A stretch of 64,000 nucleotides of DNA, taken from the NCBI GenBank assembly GCA_044227925.1, contig JBGAVW010000003.1:100594-164593 (forward strand), given 5' to 3'. This DNA is from JADJLQ01 sp044227925 (GTDB lineage Bacteria; Bacteroidota; Bacteroidia; Chitinophagales; Saprospiraceae). The notes below the pieces were generated by a model. It made no database searches and had not been told where the DNA came from. It saw only the letters and a program-made list of their open reading frames with translations. Below, in pieces: positions 52,325 to 62,159 of the stretch. Within the stretch, counting starts at the first letter, position 1. Every line of letters starts with the position of its first letter. A program made the position numbers and the translations under genes.

Positions 52325-52888
52325 TCAGTTCCAGGTCATCTGATCAGGCAATTCACTGATTACGGAATACGTGTGCCCTTTATCATCGAGTATTCTCTTC
52401 CATAATTTTGAGTGATGTACTTTAAATATATAATTGGCATCGCCTTCAGAGGTAATCCAGGAACCGATATTCAATTCTTCGTCTAATTGGCCTGATGCCC
52501 AACCCGAGTAACCGGCAAAAAACCGAATGTTTTCCGGGCCTATCAATTGTTTGTCTATTAAAAATTTAAGCTTTTCAAAATTTCCACCCCAGTACAAACC
52601 ACGGAGAATAGGAATGCTTTCCTCCAACAAGTCACCAACATTATGTACATAGTGGAGGGTGTCATTTGACACAGGACCTCCATAATACATTTGAGCATCG
52701 ATCTCAGGAAAATCAACTACCAGTTCATTGATTTTTGCTCTCAAGGGTTTATTAAGTACCAACCCGATAGTGCCATTTTCTTCATAGTGTTCCGTGAGTA
52801 AAATGACCGATCGTTGGAAATGCGGATCTTCCAGGAAAGGTTCCGCTATTAATATTTGCCCTGCTTCTATTTTTATTTTTCCTGCCAT
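52325..52888 (-). CDS. YqgE/AlgH-family protein
   Basis: The 187-residue protein has the family blocks GQILIAEPFLEDPHFQRSVILLTEH, GLVLNKPL, YYGGPV and FAGYSGWASGQLDEEL. The family is conserved in many bacteria; structures are known but the molecular role is not settled. It lies nine bases after fabD, probably in a folE-fabD-yqgE transcript. Confidence 0.92.
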   Translation of the reverse strand: MAGKIKIEAGQILIAEPFLEDPHFQRSVILLTEHYEENGTIGLVLNKPLRAKINELVVDFPEIDAQMYYGGPVSNDTLHYVHNVGDLLEESIPILRGLYWGGNFEKLKFLIDKQLIGPENIRFFAGYSGWASGQLDEELNIGSWITSEGDANYIFKVHHSKLWKRILDDKGHTYSVISELPDQMTWN

Positions 52889-52897
52889 CGTATTATA

Positions 52898-53770
52898 TTA
52901 TAAACTGCTTACCGGCATTTTGCGGTCTACTTTTTTTACTAATCCAGATAATACTTTCCCATTGCCTCCCACTTCGACAAACTCAGATGCTCCGTCGTCT
53001 ATCATTCGTTTTATGGTTTGAGACCATCGTACAGGTCCAGTCAATTGTTTCAATAGATTTATCCGAATCTGGTCAGGATCTTTCTGGGGCAATGCATCGA
53101 TATTTTGATAGACAGGACAAGTGGGTACGACGATATTTGCTTTTTCAATTCCTTCTTTTAATTCGTCCGCAGCACTTGCCATCAGGGGCGAATGAAAAGC
53201 ACCGCCTACGGGCAAACGTATGGCATTTTTACAGCCCAGCTCTTTCAATTTTTCCATAGCAGATTCCACCCCTATAGCTTCTCCGCTGATCACCAGCTGA
53301 CCGGGGCAATTGTAATTAGCCGCTACTACAATTTCACTGGTTTCATTACAAACTTGTTCCACTACCTCATCTTCCATACCAATGATGGCAGCCATAGCCC
53401 CTGGAGTTACATCACATGCTTTTTGCATAGCCAATGCACGGATCAATACCAGTTTTAATCCCTCTTCGAATGACATTGCACCGCTTGCAACCAACGCAGA
53501 AAATTCACCTAATGAATGTCCTGCTACTGCATCTGGAGCGAAATGTTCGGCAATCCTGGAAGATATGACGGAATGTAGGAATATAGCCGGCTGGGTAATC
53601 CGTGTCTGTTTTAAATCCTCTTCTGACCCGTCCAACATCACTTTCAAAATATCAAAACCCAAAATTTCATTGGCCTGATAAAATAAATTTTTGGCTTCTG
53701 GCAAAGCCATCAGCGATGAAGCCATTCCTGGAAATTGAGCTCCCTGTCCGGGGAAGATATATGCTTTCAT
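52898..53770 (-). CDS. fabD: Malonyl-CoA:ACP transacylase
   Basis: The 290-residue enzyme loads malonate from CoA to ACP for fatty acid elongation. The nucleophile is Ser86 in GHSLGEFSALV, the oxyanion motif is GQGAQFPGM at the N-terminus, and the catalytic His is in VGGAFHSPLM. Length and motif spacing are typical. It follows folE by four bases, a gene order unlike the classic fab cluster. Confidence 0.95.
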   Translation of the reverse strand: MKAYIFPGQGAQFPGMASSLMALPEAKNLFYQANEILGFDILKVMLDGSEEDLKQTRITQPAIFLHSVISSRIAEHFAPDAVAGHSLGEFSALVASGAMSFEEGLKLVLIRALAMQKACDVTPGAMAAIIGMEDEVVEQVCNETSEIVVAANYNCPGQLVISGEAIGVESAMEKLKELGCKNAIRLPVGGAFHSPLMASAADELKEGIEKANIVVPTCPVYQNIDALPQKDPDQIRINLLKQLTGPVRWSQTIKRMIDDGASEFVEVGGNGKVLSGLVKKVDRKMPVSSL

Positions 53771-53774
53771 AATT

Positions 53775-54374
53775 TTACTTTGAAAGTTTAGCTGTAATTA
53801 GGTTTAAAAATTCAGCCCTGGTTTCGGCCTTTCTAAATTCTCCCACGAAGGCTGAAGTGGTGGTCACTGAATTTTGCTTCTGTACCCCACGCATCATCAT
53901 ACATAGATGCATTGCTTCGATCACTACCGCTACACCCAACGGTTTCAGCGTATCATTTATGCAATGGAGAATTTCGTCGGTAAGTCTTTCCTGCACTTGC
54001 AACCTTCGGGCAAATACATCGACTATGCGAGGTATTTTACTCAGGCCTACTATTTTACCATTCGGAATATAGGCTATATGAGCTTTGCCTATGAAGGGCA
54101 ACATATGGTGCTCACAGAGAGAATACAATTCTATGTCTTTTACCAATACCATCTCCGAATATTTTTCCTCAAACATGGCAGAGCGTAAAATCTCTTTGCC
54201 ATCTTCCTGGTACCCTTTAGTAAGGTATTGCATAGCCTTGGCCACCCGTTCAGGAGTTTTTAATAGACCTTCACGCTCGGTATCCTCTCCAATATGTTTA
54301 AGCACCTGCTGATAATTGCCGATCAGTGCTTCCGTTACATCCGCATCAAATTTTTCTACCTTGGTGTAGGCCAT
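53775..54374 (-). CDS. folE: GTP cyclohydrolase I
   Basis: The 199-residue enzyme turns GTP into dihydroneopterin triphosphate, the first step to folate and related pterins. The zinc site is in YSLCEHHMLPF (Cys and His), with the later Cys in MHLCMMMRGVQ. FARRLQVQERLT and GVAVVIEAMHLCM are the other family blocks. A TACCTTTG -7 box 26 bases upstream gives the likely promoter for a folE-fabD-yqgE operon. Confidence 0.95.
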   Translation of the reverse strand: MAYTKVEKFDADVTEALIGNYQQVLKHIGEDTEREGLLKTPERVAKAMQYLTKGYQEDGKEILRSAMFEEKYSEMVLVKDIELYSLCEHHMLPFIGKAHIAYIPNGKIVGLSKIPRIVDVFARRLQVQERLTDEILHCINDTLKPLGVAVVIEAMHLCMMMRGVQKQNSVTTTSAFVGEFRKAETRAEFLNLITAKLSK

Positions 54375-54399
54375 CGTATTTATCTAAATTTAGAAGCCG

Positions 54400-54407
54400 C
54401 AAAGGTA
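54400..54407 (-). promoter_or_regulatory. -7 box for folE
   Basis: TACCTTTG on the minus strand matches TAnnTTTG; the transcript would begin about 21 bases before the folE ATG. No convincing -33 element. Confidence 0.5.
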
Positions 54408-54510
54408 AGCACTTATACCCATGCCATTTGGTCTTTGAAAAAGATTTCTTGGTCTATTAATTAGGTATACTACCTGCGGGCGTACTATCTTTATAATTCG
54501 ATTTAAATCA

Positions 54511-55554
54511 ATGAGAATCAGTACTATTACACTTCCCAGGATATCGACATCAAGGCTATGGTTACATGGGACCATTTGGATTGTATTCTTAGTCATTTTG
54601 ATTTTATTTGATAAAAATCCATATTCTTTAGGTTTGTCGATATTGATAAATGGAAGTCGTTTAATGTTGTACGGGCTATTAATTTATGTCAATCTTAATT
54701 ATTTGATGCCCAAATACCTGAATTCAAATAAACTGGCATTGTATTTTTCAGGCTTGGTTATCTTAGCTTTGGTAGCTACTCCATTAGGCACTTTAGTCCA
54801 TTATTTTTTACTCACCCAGTATCCTCAATTACAAAGTCATATACAGGCACAGCAAGGACCGCTTTTTTTGGTTTCACTGATGTTTCTTATTTTCTCTACC
54901 AGTGGTAAAATTATCGTCGACTGGTTTAAACAGCAACAGACCATGCGGGATCTCGAAACCCAAAATATGCAATCTGAGCTCAAATTTTTAAAGACCCAGA
55001 TCAATCCTCATTTTCTCTTTAATACCTTAAACAGCCTATATGCACTCACCATCAAAAAATCAGATCATGCTCCGGAAATTGTAGTAAAACTTTCGGAGAT
55101 GATGAGATATATGCTCTACGAATGCAACGAACGCCGGGTACCCCTTGAAAAGGAGGTAAATTATATACAAAACTACCTTGACCTGGAAGCTTTGCGTCAA
55201 AGCAATTTAGTAGATATAGATTTTAAAGTAAAAGGCAATGTTACCAATCAAAAAATCGCTCCGTTGGTATTTATTCCTTTTTTGGAAAATGCCTTTAAAC
55301 ATGGTGTTAATCATCAATTAAGCGATGCCTATGTGTATGCAACCCTTGAGGTAAAAGGAGACAAATTGCATTTTGATATTGAAAATTCGAAAAACAATTC
55401 GGTTACCTCTGTACTGCCAAAACCTCAGGGAGGAATTGGACTGATCAATGTCCGGCGCAGACTGGAGTTGATCTATCCCGGCAGTCATTCGATCGATATT
55501 GAAGACCAGCCCCATGCTTATACTGTACATTTATCCTTAAATTTAGATTCTTAA
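54511..55554 (+). CDS. LytS-type sensor histidine kinase
   Basis: The 347-residue protein has four membrane segments in the first 135 residues, then a coiled-coil linker (KQQQTMRDLETQNMQSELKFLK). The His_kinase domain carries the phosphorylated histidine in QINPHFLFNTLNSLYAL, an N-box-like FLENAFKHG and the glycine-rich GGIGLINVRRRLELIY. There is no dedicated extracellular sensor domain; signal sensing is probably within the membrane. The cognate regulator gene lies ten bases downstream. Confidence 0.93.
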   Translation: MRISTITLPRISTSRLWLHGTIWIVFLVILILFDKNPYSLGLSILINGSRLMLYGLLIYVNLNYLMPKYLNSNKLALYFSGLVILALVATPLGTLVHYFLLTQYPQLQSHIQAQQGPLFLVSLMFLIFSTSGKIIVDWFKQQQTMRDLETQNMQSELKFLKTQINPHFLFNTLNSLYALTIKKSDHAPEIVVKLSEMMRYMLYECNERRVPLEKEVNYIQNYLDLEALRQSNLVDIDFKVKGNVTNQKIAPLVFIPFLENAFKHGVNHQLSDAYVYATLEVKGDKLHFDIENSKNNSVTSVLPKPQGGIGLINVRRRLELIYPGSHSIDIEDQPHAYTVHLSLNLDS

Positions 55555-55564
55555 TCAATCAAAA

Positions 55565-56284
55565 ATGAAAACAATCATAGTCGATGACGAGCCATTAGCC
55601 CTGGAAATACTGGAAGAATTTATCAATAAAGTACCTGAACTTAAGTTGATAAAAAAATGTCAAAATGCCATTGAAGCCGGTGAAATACTGAGAAAACAAG
55701 ATATTGACCTTGTATTCCTTGATATCCAAATGCCACAGCTTACAGGCATTGAATTTGTGAAGTCATTGACGAAACCACCTAAGATAATATTTACTACTGC
55801 CTATAGCCAATATGCCCTGGAAGGATTTGAATTAAATGCGGTAGACTATTTATTAAAGCCCATTTCTTTTGACCGATTCATGAAAGCCGTAAATAAAGCA
55901 TTACCTCAAGCGCAGGCTGCAGGTAACACCGATCATGAAGAAATAGAAGCTGGTCCTGATTTTATCTTTGTAAAAGCGGATAAGAAACTCGTTCGCTTAA
56001 AGTATAATGAAATTCAATATGTCGAAGGCTTAAAGGATTATGTAATTATCAAAACCGATACGGGCAGGGTAATTACTCTGCAGACTATGAAAAGTCTCGA
56101 AGAAAAATTACCTACCCCACCTTTTATGCGTATCCACAGATCGTATATCGTAAATCTAGATAAAATAAATGCGGTAGTTGGCAATATGGTAGAGGTAATG
56201 GAAAAAGGCCAGCCTAAATCATTACCGGTAGGTAAAAATTATCGGGATGAACTGGAAAGAGTGGTAGAGAAAAACAGATTGTGA
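55565..56284 (+). CDS. LytTR-family response regulator
   Basis: The 239-residue protein has an N-terminal receiver domain with phosphorylatable Asp53 (LVFLDIQMPQLTG), acidic pair Asp7-Asp8 and the late Lys in LLKPIS. A C-terminal LytTR DNA-binding domain follows (about 135-235, FVKADKKLVRLKYNEIQYVEGLKDY ... MRIHRSYIVN). It is co-transcribed with the kinase. Target genes are unknown. Confidence 0.95.
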   Translation: MKTIIVDDEPLALEILEEFINKVPELKLIKKCQNAIEAGEILRKQDIDLVFLDIQMPQLTGIEFVKSLTKPPKIIFTTAYSQYALEGFELNAVDYLLKPISFDRFMKAVNKALPQAQAAGNTDHEEIEAGPDFIFVKADKKLVRLKYNEIQYVEGLKDYVIIKTDTGRVITLQTMKSLEEKLPTPPFMRIHRSYIVNLDKINAVVGNMVEVMEKGQPKSLPVGKNYRDELERVVEKNRL

Positions 56285-56353
56285 TAAAGGTTAATCCACC
56301 AGTTATTAAGTTCAGATTTTCAAATTATAATCATATAGCAGGTTTTCACCATG

Positions 56354-56375
56354 AAATATCCGCTAAGGATATTTT
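56354..56375 (+). terminator. Terminator after the two-component pair
   Basis: An 8-bp stem (56354-56361 AAATATCC, 56367-56374 GGATATTT) with a 5-base loop ends in a short T-run, 70 bases after the response regulator stop. Confidence 0.5.
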
Positions 56376-56433
56376 AATCGTCAGTTGCAAATACCATTAC
56401 GAAAATGGAGAATGGAATCCAAATCGTCCCCAA

Positions 56434-57930
56434 TTATAATTTACTGTAGTTTACTCCATCTATAATCATGGAATTTATTTTCCCGTCGGCATTAAGACTA
56501 AAATTAATCCAACCCGGGTCAAACCATTCATAATTGTATTTTGCTTTGAAGGTGTCGTAATGCCAGTGAGTAAGATCTGCATTGATCTTATTGGGAAGTA
56601 CCAGTTTTAATATGGTACCATTGTATATTATCTCTGCCCTTCCATATATCTCATTATTGTATGTTCCGGTGTATTGATACAGAGGCAAATTGGGTTTGGT
56701 ATCTAAGGCTCGTTTGGCTTCCTTGTCTTTTGCAGCTTTCCTGGCTGTCTCCCGCCTGGTTTTATATAAAGTAAATAGTTCAGTACTCCAGTCCCTGCTA
56801 TTGTCATTAAAGCTCCATAAGTCTATTGCTTTCCACATAATCGCATGCCTGAGTTCTGAATGATCCAGGTTAGCAAATAAATAGATAGAAAATTTTTCTT
56901 CGGGGATAAAACCATGTATGGCAATGGAGCCATCCAATGATCCTGTATGATATTGAATCATTTTACCTCGGTAGTCTTGTTGAAACCACCCCAAGCCATA
57001 AGTCATCCAATGAGGTTTTGTCTTTACCTGGGTAGGATAAAATTCATCAGCAGTTACAAAAGACTGGGGCTTTAAAATTTCTTCGTAGGAAGCAGCGCTG
57101 ATCAACCTTTTGCCATTTACTTTGCCACTATCCTGCCAAAATTTAAGCCATTGTACGATATCGTCTGCTGAGGAAACTACAGAACCTGCTGGATCATAGC
57201 CCCCGTAATTAAAATTTTCAATGGCTTTTACGAGTGTATCGCCAAACCACCAATGCGGTGTAATCTTACTGCTTTCATTTTTTGCATCATCGATCAAAGC
57301 ATACGTATGATTCATATTCAGCGGCCTGAACAATCTTTCGTTGATGAATTGATGCCAGGATTTGCCTGAAATTTTCTCTATTACCTCTCCTGCCACTACA
57401 TACATAAGATTCTGATAAATGAAAGAAGACCGCATTGAGTAGGCAGGCTTCATATAACGCATCCTGCGAACTATTTCTTTAGATGAATATCCATACACCC
57501 AAAGACCATCTCCATTCCCCAGGCCGGCATTATGTGTAAATAAATCCCGGACCGTAATTTCATCTGTCACATATGGATCGTATAGTCTAAAATCCGGCAA
57601 TACATTTTTTAGTTTATCATTCCAATTTACCTTGCCTTCGTCTACCAGCATGGCCATACAGGTGGCGGTCATTGCTTTCGTAGTAGATGCACAAAACGAT
57701 ATGGTGCTGGTGGTGAATGGCGATTTAGTATTGATATCAGTATAACCATACCCCTTTTTAAAGATTACATTACCCTCTTTGACTACGGCGATTGAAATGC
57801 CTGTGGTTTTCCATAGGGACATGCCCGACTGGATAAATTTGTCAAGCTGAGCGATTTTATCAGTGGTACCTGTATTTTGCGCTGTAATACTGCCCACGAT
57901 TATTAAAAAAAGACAAATGTATTTCATCAT
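56434..57930 (-). CDS. Secreted serine hydrolase, class C beta-lactamase family
   Basis: The 498-residue protein has a signal peptide (about 1-17, MMKYICLFLIIVGSITAQ). The catalytic Ser-x-x-Lys is in SFCASTTKAMTATC, the second motif Tyr-x-Asn in SFIYQNLMYVVAG, and a HTG triad-like motif in IQYHTGSLDGS. A C-terminal DUF3471-like beta domain (about 405-498) follows. Relatives are D-amino peptidases, esterases and penicillin-binding-protein-like enzymes; true beta-lactamase activity is not implied. It lies five bases after the MFS gene. Confidence 0.9.
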   Translation of the reverse strand: MMKYICLFLIIVGSITAQNTGTTDKIAQLDKFIQSGMSLWKTTGISIAVVKEGNVIFKKGYGYTDINTKSPFTTSTISFCASTTKAMTATCMAMLVDEGKVNWNDKLKNVLPDFRLYDPYVTDEITVRDLFTHNAGLGNGDGLWVYGYSSKEIVRRMRYMKPAYSMRSSFIYQNLMYVVAGEVIEKISGKSWHQFINERLFRPLNMNHTYALIDDAKNESSKITPHWWFGDTLVKAIENFNYGGYDPAGSVVSSADDIVQWLKFWQDSGKVNGKRLISAASYEEILKPQSFVTADEFYPTQVKTKPHWMTYGLGWFQQDYRGKMIQYHTGSLDGSIAIHGFIPEEKFSIYLFANLDHSELRHAIMWKAIDLWSFNDNSRDWSTELFTLYKTRRETARKAAKDKEAKRALDTKPNLPLYQYTGTYNNEIYGRAEIIYNGTILKLVLPNKINADLTHWHYDTFKAKYNYEWFDPGWINFSLNADGKINSMIIDGVNYSKL

Positions 57931-57935
57931 TGGAT

Positions 57936-59150
57936 TTAAGCTTTAAAATGTGGCTGAGATTTATCTTTAAAGAAGAAATAAAAAAATACTATTACAAATG
58001 CAGATATCAGCAATGGTACCAGCCAGATTGCTTTCCAGTCAAATGTAATCAAGCCATTGGCACTGGCAAGAGTGTATTTATTAGACACTAATCCTTGTAT
58101 GTATGAGCCGGTGAACATTCCCAGGCCATATGTCGCCAGGGTAATCAAACCCTGGGCTGCACTTTGAATTTTGGGGCCGGCTTTATGATCGGTATATATC
58201 TGACCGGTGACAAAGAAAAAATCAAAACATACTCCATGCAAAAGGATTCCAATATAAAACAACCACATCTGGGGACCATCATAGCCCAACCTGAAAGCGG
58301 TATATCTTAAAAGCCATGCAGCCATACCAGCCAATATCATCCATTTTACACCTAACCTTCTGAAAAACCAGGGCATCGCCAGCATAAACAAAATCTCGGA
58401 TACCTGACCAAATGTCATCTTGAATGTTGGATTGGTCATAGCCATTTGGGTGAAATAATTATTGGTCAGATTGTAATAAAAAGAAAGTGGAATACAAATC
58501 AAAAAAGAAGCTATAAAAAACACTACAAAATGACTGTCTTTAAACAATGAAAAAGCATCCAACCCTACTATGTCTTTCCAGGTAGAGCTTTTACCTTTAG
58601 ATAAAGGAGGTGTATCGGGCAAAGTAAAAGCATACACTCCCAGTGCCACCGAAGCAGCTGCACCAATTAAAAACATTTTAGCATTAGTATCTGCACTTAA
58701 AAAAGTCAGTGCCCAACCAGCAGCTATCCAACCAATTGTACCCAACACTCGAATAGATGGAAATTCCGATGCAGGATTATTCATTTGCCTGAAACTGATG
58801 GAATTTACTAATGCCAGTGTGGGCATATACATTAAATTATATAAAAGGATGAGCCAATAAAACCCTTCGAAGTTGGCTGATTTGCCACACAAATAAAGCA
58901 ATGCACCACCAAATAAATGCAACACCCCAAGTATCTTTTGAGCTGCAAAATATTTATCAGCAAACATACCTACAAAGAAAGGAGCAATAATAGCGCCAAT
59001 GGCATTGGTAGCATAGGCTGCACCAATCTGCAACCCGGTTGCATTCAAGACTGTAGGCAGGTAATTGCCCATGGTTACAAACCAACATCCCCAGATAAAG
59101 AATTCCAGGAACATCATAAAAGACAGTTGTAATCGTATATTTCTATTCAT
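57936..59150 (-). CDS. MFS permease, nucleoside:H+ symporter type
   Basis: The 404-residue protein has twelve predicted membrane segments. The start QLSFMMFLEFFIWGCWFVTMGNYLP and the block FRQMNNPASEFPSIRVLGTIGWIAAGW match the Nuc_H_symport (NupG/XapB-like) branch of the major facilitator superfamily, frequent in Bacteroidota, Planctomycetes and Verrucomicrobia. Substrate may be a nucleoside or another small organic compound. It is co-directional with the serine hydrolase gene, perhaps pairing cleavage and uptake. Confidence 0.88.
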   Translation of the reverse strand: MNRNIRLQLSFMMFLEFFIWGCWFVTMGNYLPTVLNATGLQIGAAYATNAIGAIIAPFFVGMFADKYFAAQKILGVLHLFGGALLYLCGKSANFEGFYWLILLYNLMYMPTLALVNSISFRQMNNPASEFPSIRVLGTIGWIAAGWALTFLSADTNAKMFLIGAAASVALGVYAFTLPDTPPLSKGKSSTWKDIVGLDAFSLFKDSHFVVFFIASFLICIPLSFYYNLTNNYFTQMAMTNPTFKMTFGQVSEILFMLAMPWFFRRLGVKWMILAGMAAWLLRYTAFRLGYDGPQMWLFYIGILLHGVCFDFFFVTGQIYTDHKAGPKIQSAAQGLITLATYGLGMFTGSYIQGLVSNKYTLASANGLITFDWKAIWLVPLLISAFVIVFFYFFFKDKSQPHFKA

Positions 59151-59407
59151 GAAGTGAATATAGAAAAATGTTATGGATTTTAATTAAAATTGGGATACTG
59201 GTAGTCCATACAGTGGATGCTGTGAAACACAATCAATCAACACTTGAGCAATCGATCAATTTTGAAGGCACTGATGTATTGAAAGAAGGTATGAAACAAG
59301 ACTGAACTGCTTATTTAACGAAGTCTGGCAATGCAATCCATAAAGGAATTCAAAATCGGCTGGATAATTTTAAGTTTTCATTAATCCTATTCCTCAATCT
59401 CATTTAC

Positions 59408-59415
59408 TACTTTTG
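59408..59415 (+). promoter_or_regulatory. -7 box for the PIG-L gene group
   Basis: TACTTTTG matches TAnnTTTG and places the transcript start near 59420, 26 bases before the ATG at 59446. The 59151-59407 stretch upstream shows no gene. Confidence 0.5.
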
Positions 59416-59445
59416 AACTTCTATTTAGCAGAATATCATTTTTAT

Positions 59446-61959
59446 ATGAAAAAAATCACATTCCTTTTTCTATTCGCATTGTTGCTTACAAAAAGCGTTC
59501 TTTCCCAGGCACCTAAAAGAGTTACTTCCGCCGACATTCATCAAAACATCAAAAAGCTCAATGTATTAGCTAATGTATTTTATGTAGCCGCACATCCCGA
59601 TGATGAAAATACCAGGCTTATATCTTTACTTGCCAATCAATATAAAGCCAATGTATATTATTTGTCTATGACCCGTGGAGATGGGGGGCAAAATCTCATT
59701 GGTCCTGAAGTAGAAGACCTGTTGGGCGTAATCAGAACAAATGAATTATTACAAGCGCGCAGAGTAGATGGAGGAAAACAACTTTTTACCCGAGCCAATG
59801 ATTTTGGGTATTCTAAAAAACCATCTGAAACCATGCGTATTTGGAACAGGGATGCCGTACTCAGTGATATTGTTTGGCATATGAGGAATTATAAGCCCGA
59901 CATCATTATCAATAGGTTTAATTCAGATACTGCCCGTGAAAATCATGGTCATCATACTTCATCTGCTATACTTTCACTTGAAGCTTTTGATATTGCCAAC
60001 AATAAAAATGTATATCCTGAACAATTAAAATATACCGGCACCTGGCAACCCAGGCGAATTTATTTTAATACTTTCTGGTGGTTTTATGGATCGGAAGAAG
60101 CATTCAATAAAATGGATAAATCCAAAATGGTAACCGTAGATGCCGGAGTATATTATCCATGGATGGGGAAATCCAACGGAGAAATTGCTGCCGAAAGCCG
60201 CAGTATGCACAGATGCCAGGGTATGGGAGCAGCATTAAACAGGGGTAGCTCCAACGAATACCTGGAAATACTTAAAGGTGATGTACCAAAACTATTGGAT
60301 AATCCTTTTGCCGGGATAGATATTACATGGAACAGAGTGAAAGGTGGAGCATCCCTCATACCACTCATTAATGATATAGATAAAAGTTTTAAATACGATA
60401 ATCCGGCTGCATCGATTAGCAAACTCAATAAAGTATATCAACTGATCCAGGCATTACCCGAAACCTATTGGAAAAAAATCAAATCGGATGAAATAGTACA
60501 GATTATCCAGGATTGTGCCGGTTTATACATTGATGTAACGAGCAGTATACATGCCGTAGCTCCGGGAGAAAAAACAAATTTTACGGCCGAACTGATCAAT
60601 CGCAGCACGGCCTCAATCAAATTAAAGTCTATTCTTTTCAGACCGGCATTAGAAGCAGATACCACCGGCATTATTACTTTATCAGCCAATAAAGGTTTTG
60701 TTTATAAAAGAAATGTAACTATTCCCCAGGATGCCAAAAATACCGGTCATTATTGGCTAGCCGAGCAAGGCGAAGAAGGGATGTACAAGGTAAATGATCA
60801 GCAACTCCGGGGCCTGCCTCTCTCCCAGCCCACCGCAAAAGTATTTTTTAATCTCAATATAGAAGGAGCAGACTATACCATAGAAAAAGAGGTAGTTTAT
60901 AAATGGGTAGACCCTGCCAAAGGTGAGTTGTATCGGCCTTTCGAAATCACGGTACCCGCATTTGTAAATCTTGATCATAAAACGTATGCCTTTGCAGACG
61001 ATGATCCTAAAAAAGTAAATGTTACTGTACGATCAGCTTCTGATAATTTGGAAGCCAGTCTCACCCTGAATATACCTGCAGGTTGGCGTTCAGAACCTGC
61101 ATCCATTCCTGTAAAATTAAAAGGCAAAGGGACTGAAAACACCTATTCCTTTTTGGTGTATCCACCAAAACACATTACTGAAGGGGAAGTAAAGGCCTTT
61201 ATCAAAGTAGGTGAAAAATCGTATGATAAAGAACTGGTGATCATTAATTACGATCATATACCTTATCAAATGGTGCAAAAACCATGTTTTGCTAAATTGC
61301 TCAGGTTGGATTTACAAAAAGGACCTGATAAGATAGCATACATAAATGGTGCAGGTGATGAAATTGCTCAATGCCTGAGCCAGGTAGGCTATACTGTTTC
61401 TATCCTTTCAGAAAATGATTTAACACTGGAATCGCTGGTCAAATACGATGCCATTGTAGTGGGGATCCGTGCTTACAATACGATTGAAAAATTAAAAAGC
61501 GCTCAACCCACTTTATTAAAATACGTTCAACAAGGCGGCAACCTGATCGTGCAATATAATACGAATTTCAGGATGGTCACATCCGATATTGCTCCATTCA
61601 AACTGACTATTGGTCGTGAACGGGTCTCACAAGAAGAAGCTGAGATGAGAATTTTATTGCCTGATCACCAGGTTTTAAATAATCCCAATAAAATTACCAG
61701 TGCAGATTTCACTAATTGGGTACAGGAAAGAGGCCTCTATTACCCATCAGAATGGGATAAGGATAATTTCAAAGCCATCTTGTCAAGTAATGACCGGAAC
61801 GAGCCGGCACGGGATGGAGGTCTATTGGTGGCCAAGTATGGAGATGGAAATTATGTGTACACAAGCCTGGCTTTTTTCAGGCAGTTGCCACAAGGTGTAC
61901 CAGGAGCTTATCGTTTATTTTCCAATTTACTTGCCCTTAAAAAAAATGCTAAATCATGA
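59446..61959 (+). CDS. Secreted PIG-L-family deacetylase, long form
   Basis: The product is 837 residues from ATG 59446 (MKKITFLFLF), giving a clean signal peptide ending VLSQ. The PIG-L zinc deacetylase domain (about residues 40-280) shows YVAAHPDDENTRLISLLAN, MTRGDGGQN, EVEDLLGVIRTNEL and ENHGHHTSSAIL. A beta-rich middle and a C-terminal GATase-like flavodoxin fold (YDAIVVGIRAYNTI ... VQQGGNLIVQYNT) follow. It probably deacetylates an N-acetylated sugar or glycoside outside the cytoplasm. Its stop overlaps the start of a tiny membrane-peptide gene by four bases, and a symporter gene follows, suggesting use of the deacetylated product. Confidence 0.9.
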   Translation: MKKITFLFLFALLLTKSVLSQAPKRVTSADIHQNIKKLNVLANVFYVAAHPDDENTRLISLLANQYKANVYYLSMTRGDGGQNLIGPEVEDLLGVIRTNELLQARRVDGGKQLFTRANDFGYSKKPSETMRIWNRDAVLSDIVWHMRNYKPDIIINRFNSDTARENHGHHTSSAILSLEAFDIANNKNVYPEQLKYTGTWQPRRIYFNTFWWFYGSEEAFNKMDKSKMVTVDAGVYYPWMGKSNGEIAAESRSMHRCQGMGAALNRGSSNEYLEILKGDVPKLLDNPFAGIDITWNRVKGGASLIPLINDIDKSFKYDNPAASISKLNKVYQLIQALPETYWKKIKSDEIVQIIQDCAGLYIDVTSSIHAVAPGEKTNFTAELINRSTASIKLKSILFRPALEADTTGIITLSANKGFVYKRNVTIPQDAKNTGHYWLAEQGEEGMYKVNDQQLRGLPLSQPTAKVFFNLNIEGADYTIEKEVVYKWVDPAKGELYRPFEITVPAFVNLDHKTYAFADDDPKKVNVTVRSASDNLEASLTLNIPAGWRSEPASIPVKLKGKGTENTYSFLVYPPKHITEGEVKAFIKVGEKSYDKELVIINYDHIPYQMVQKPCFAKLLRLDLQKGPDKIAYINGAGDEIAQCLSQVGYTVSILSENDLTLESLVKYDAIVVGIRAYNTIEKLKSAQPTLLKYVQQGGNLIVQYNTNFRMVTSDIAPFKLTIGRERVSQEEAEMRILLPDHQVLNNPNKITSADFTNWVQERGLYYPSEWDKDNFKAILSSNDRNEPARDGGLLVAKYGDGNYVYTSLAFFRQLPQGVPGAYRLFSNLLALKKNAKS

Positions 61960-62072
61960 CCCAGCAAATCCCGGAAGATGTCCAAAACTGGAAAAAATGG
62001 TATTCTATAATGATTTCCATTTTGATATTGGTAATCCTGGCACTTATATTTCTTGAAAAAATGTACAATTAA
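61956..62072 (+). CDS. Overlooked 38-residue single-helix membrane peptide
   Basis: An ATG overlaps the PIG-L stop codon (ATGA at 61956-61959). The frame runs 38 codons to TAA at 62070-62072. The peptide starts MTQQIPEDVQNWKKWYS, has a hydrophobic helix of about 20 residues (IMISILILVILALIFLEK) and ends KMYN. The translational overlap and the symporter gene 88 bases downstream suggest a small accessory subunit of that symporter. Small partner proteins of this kind are known for other sodium:solute symporters. Confidence 0.65.
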   Translation: MTQQIPEDVQNWKKWYSIMISILILVILALIFLEKMYN

Positions 62073-62159
62073 AGGATGCTGCGCTCAGCATTTTAAATAA
62101 TATATAACATTTGTCGTATACCAGTCTTTGGCTCTATTTCTACCTTTGTCTGATTCCAC

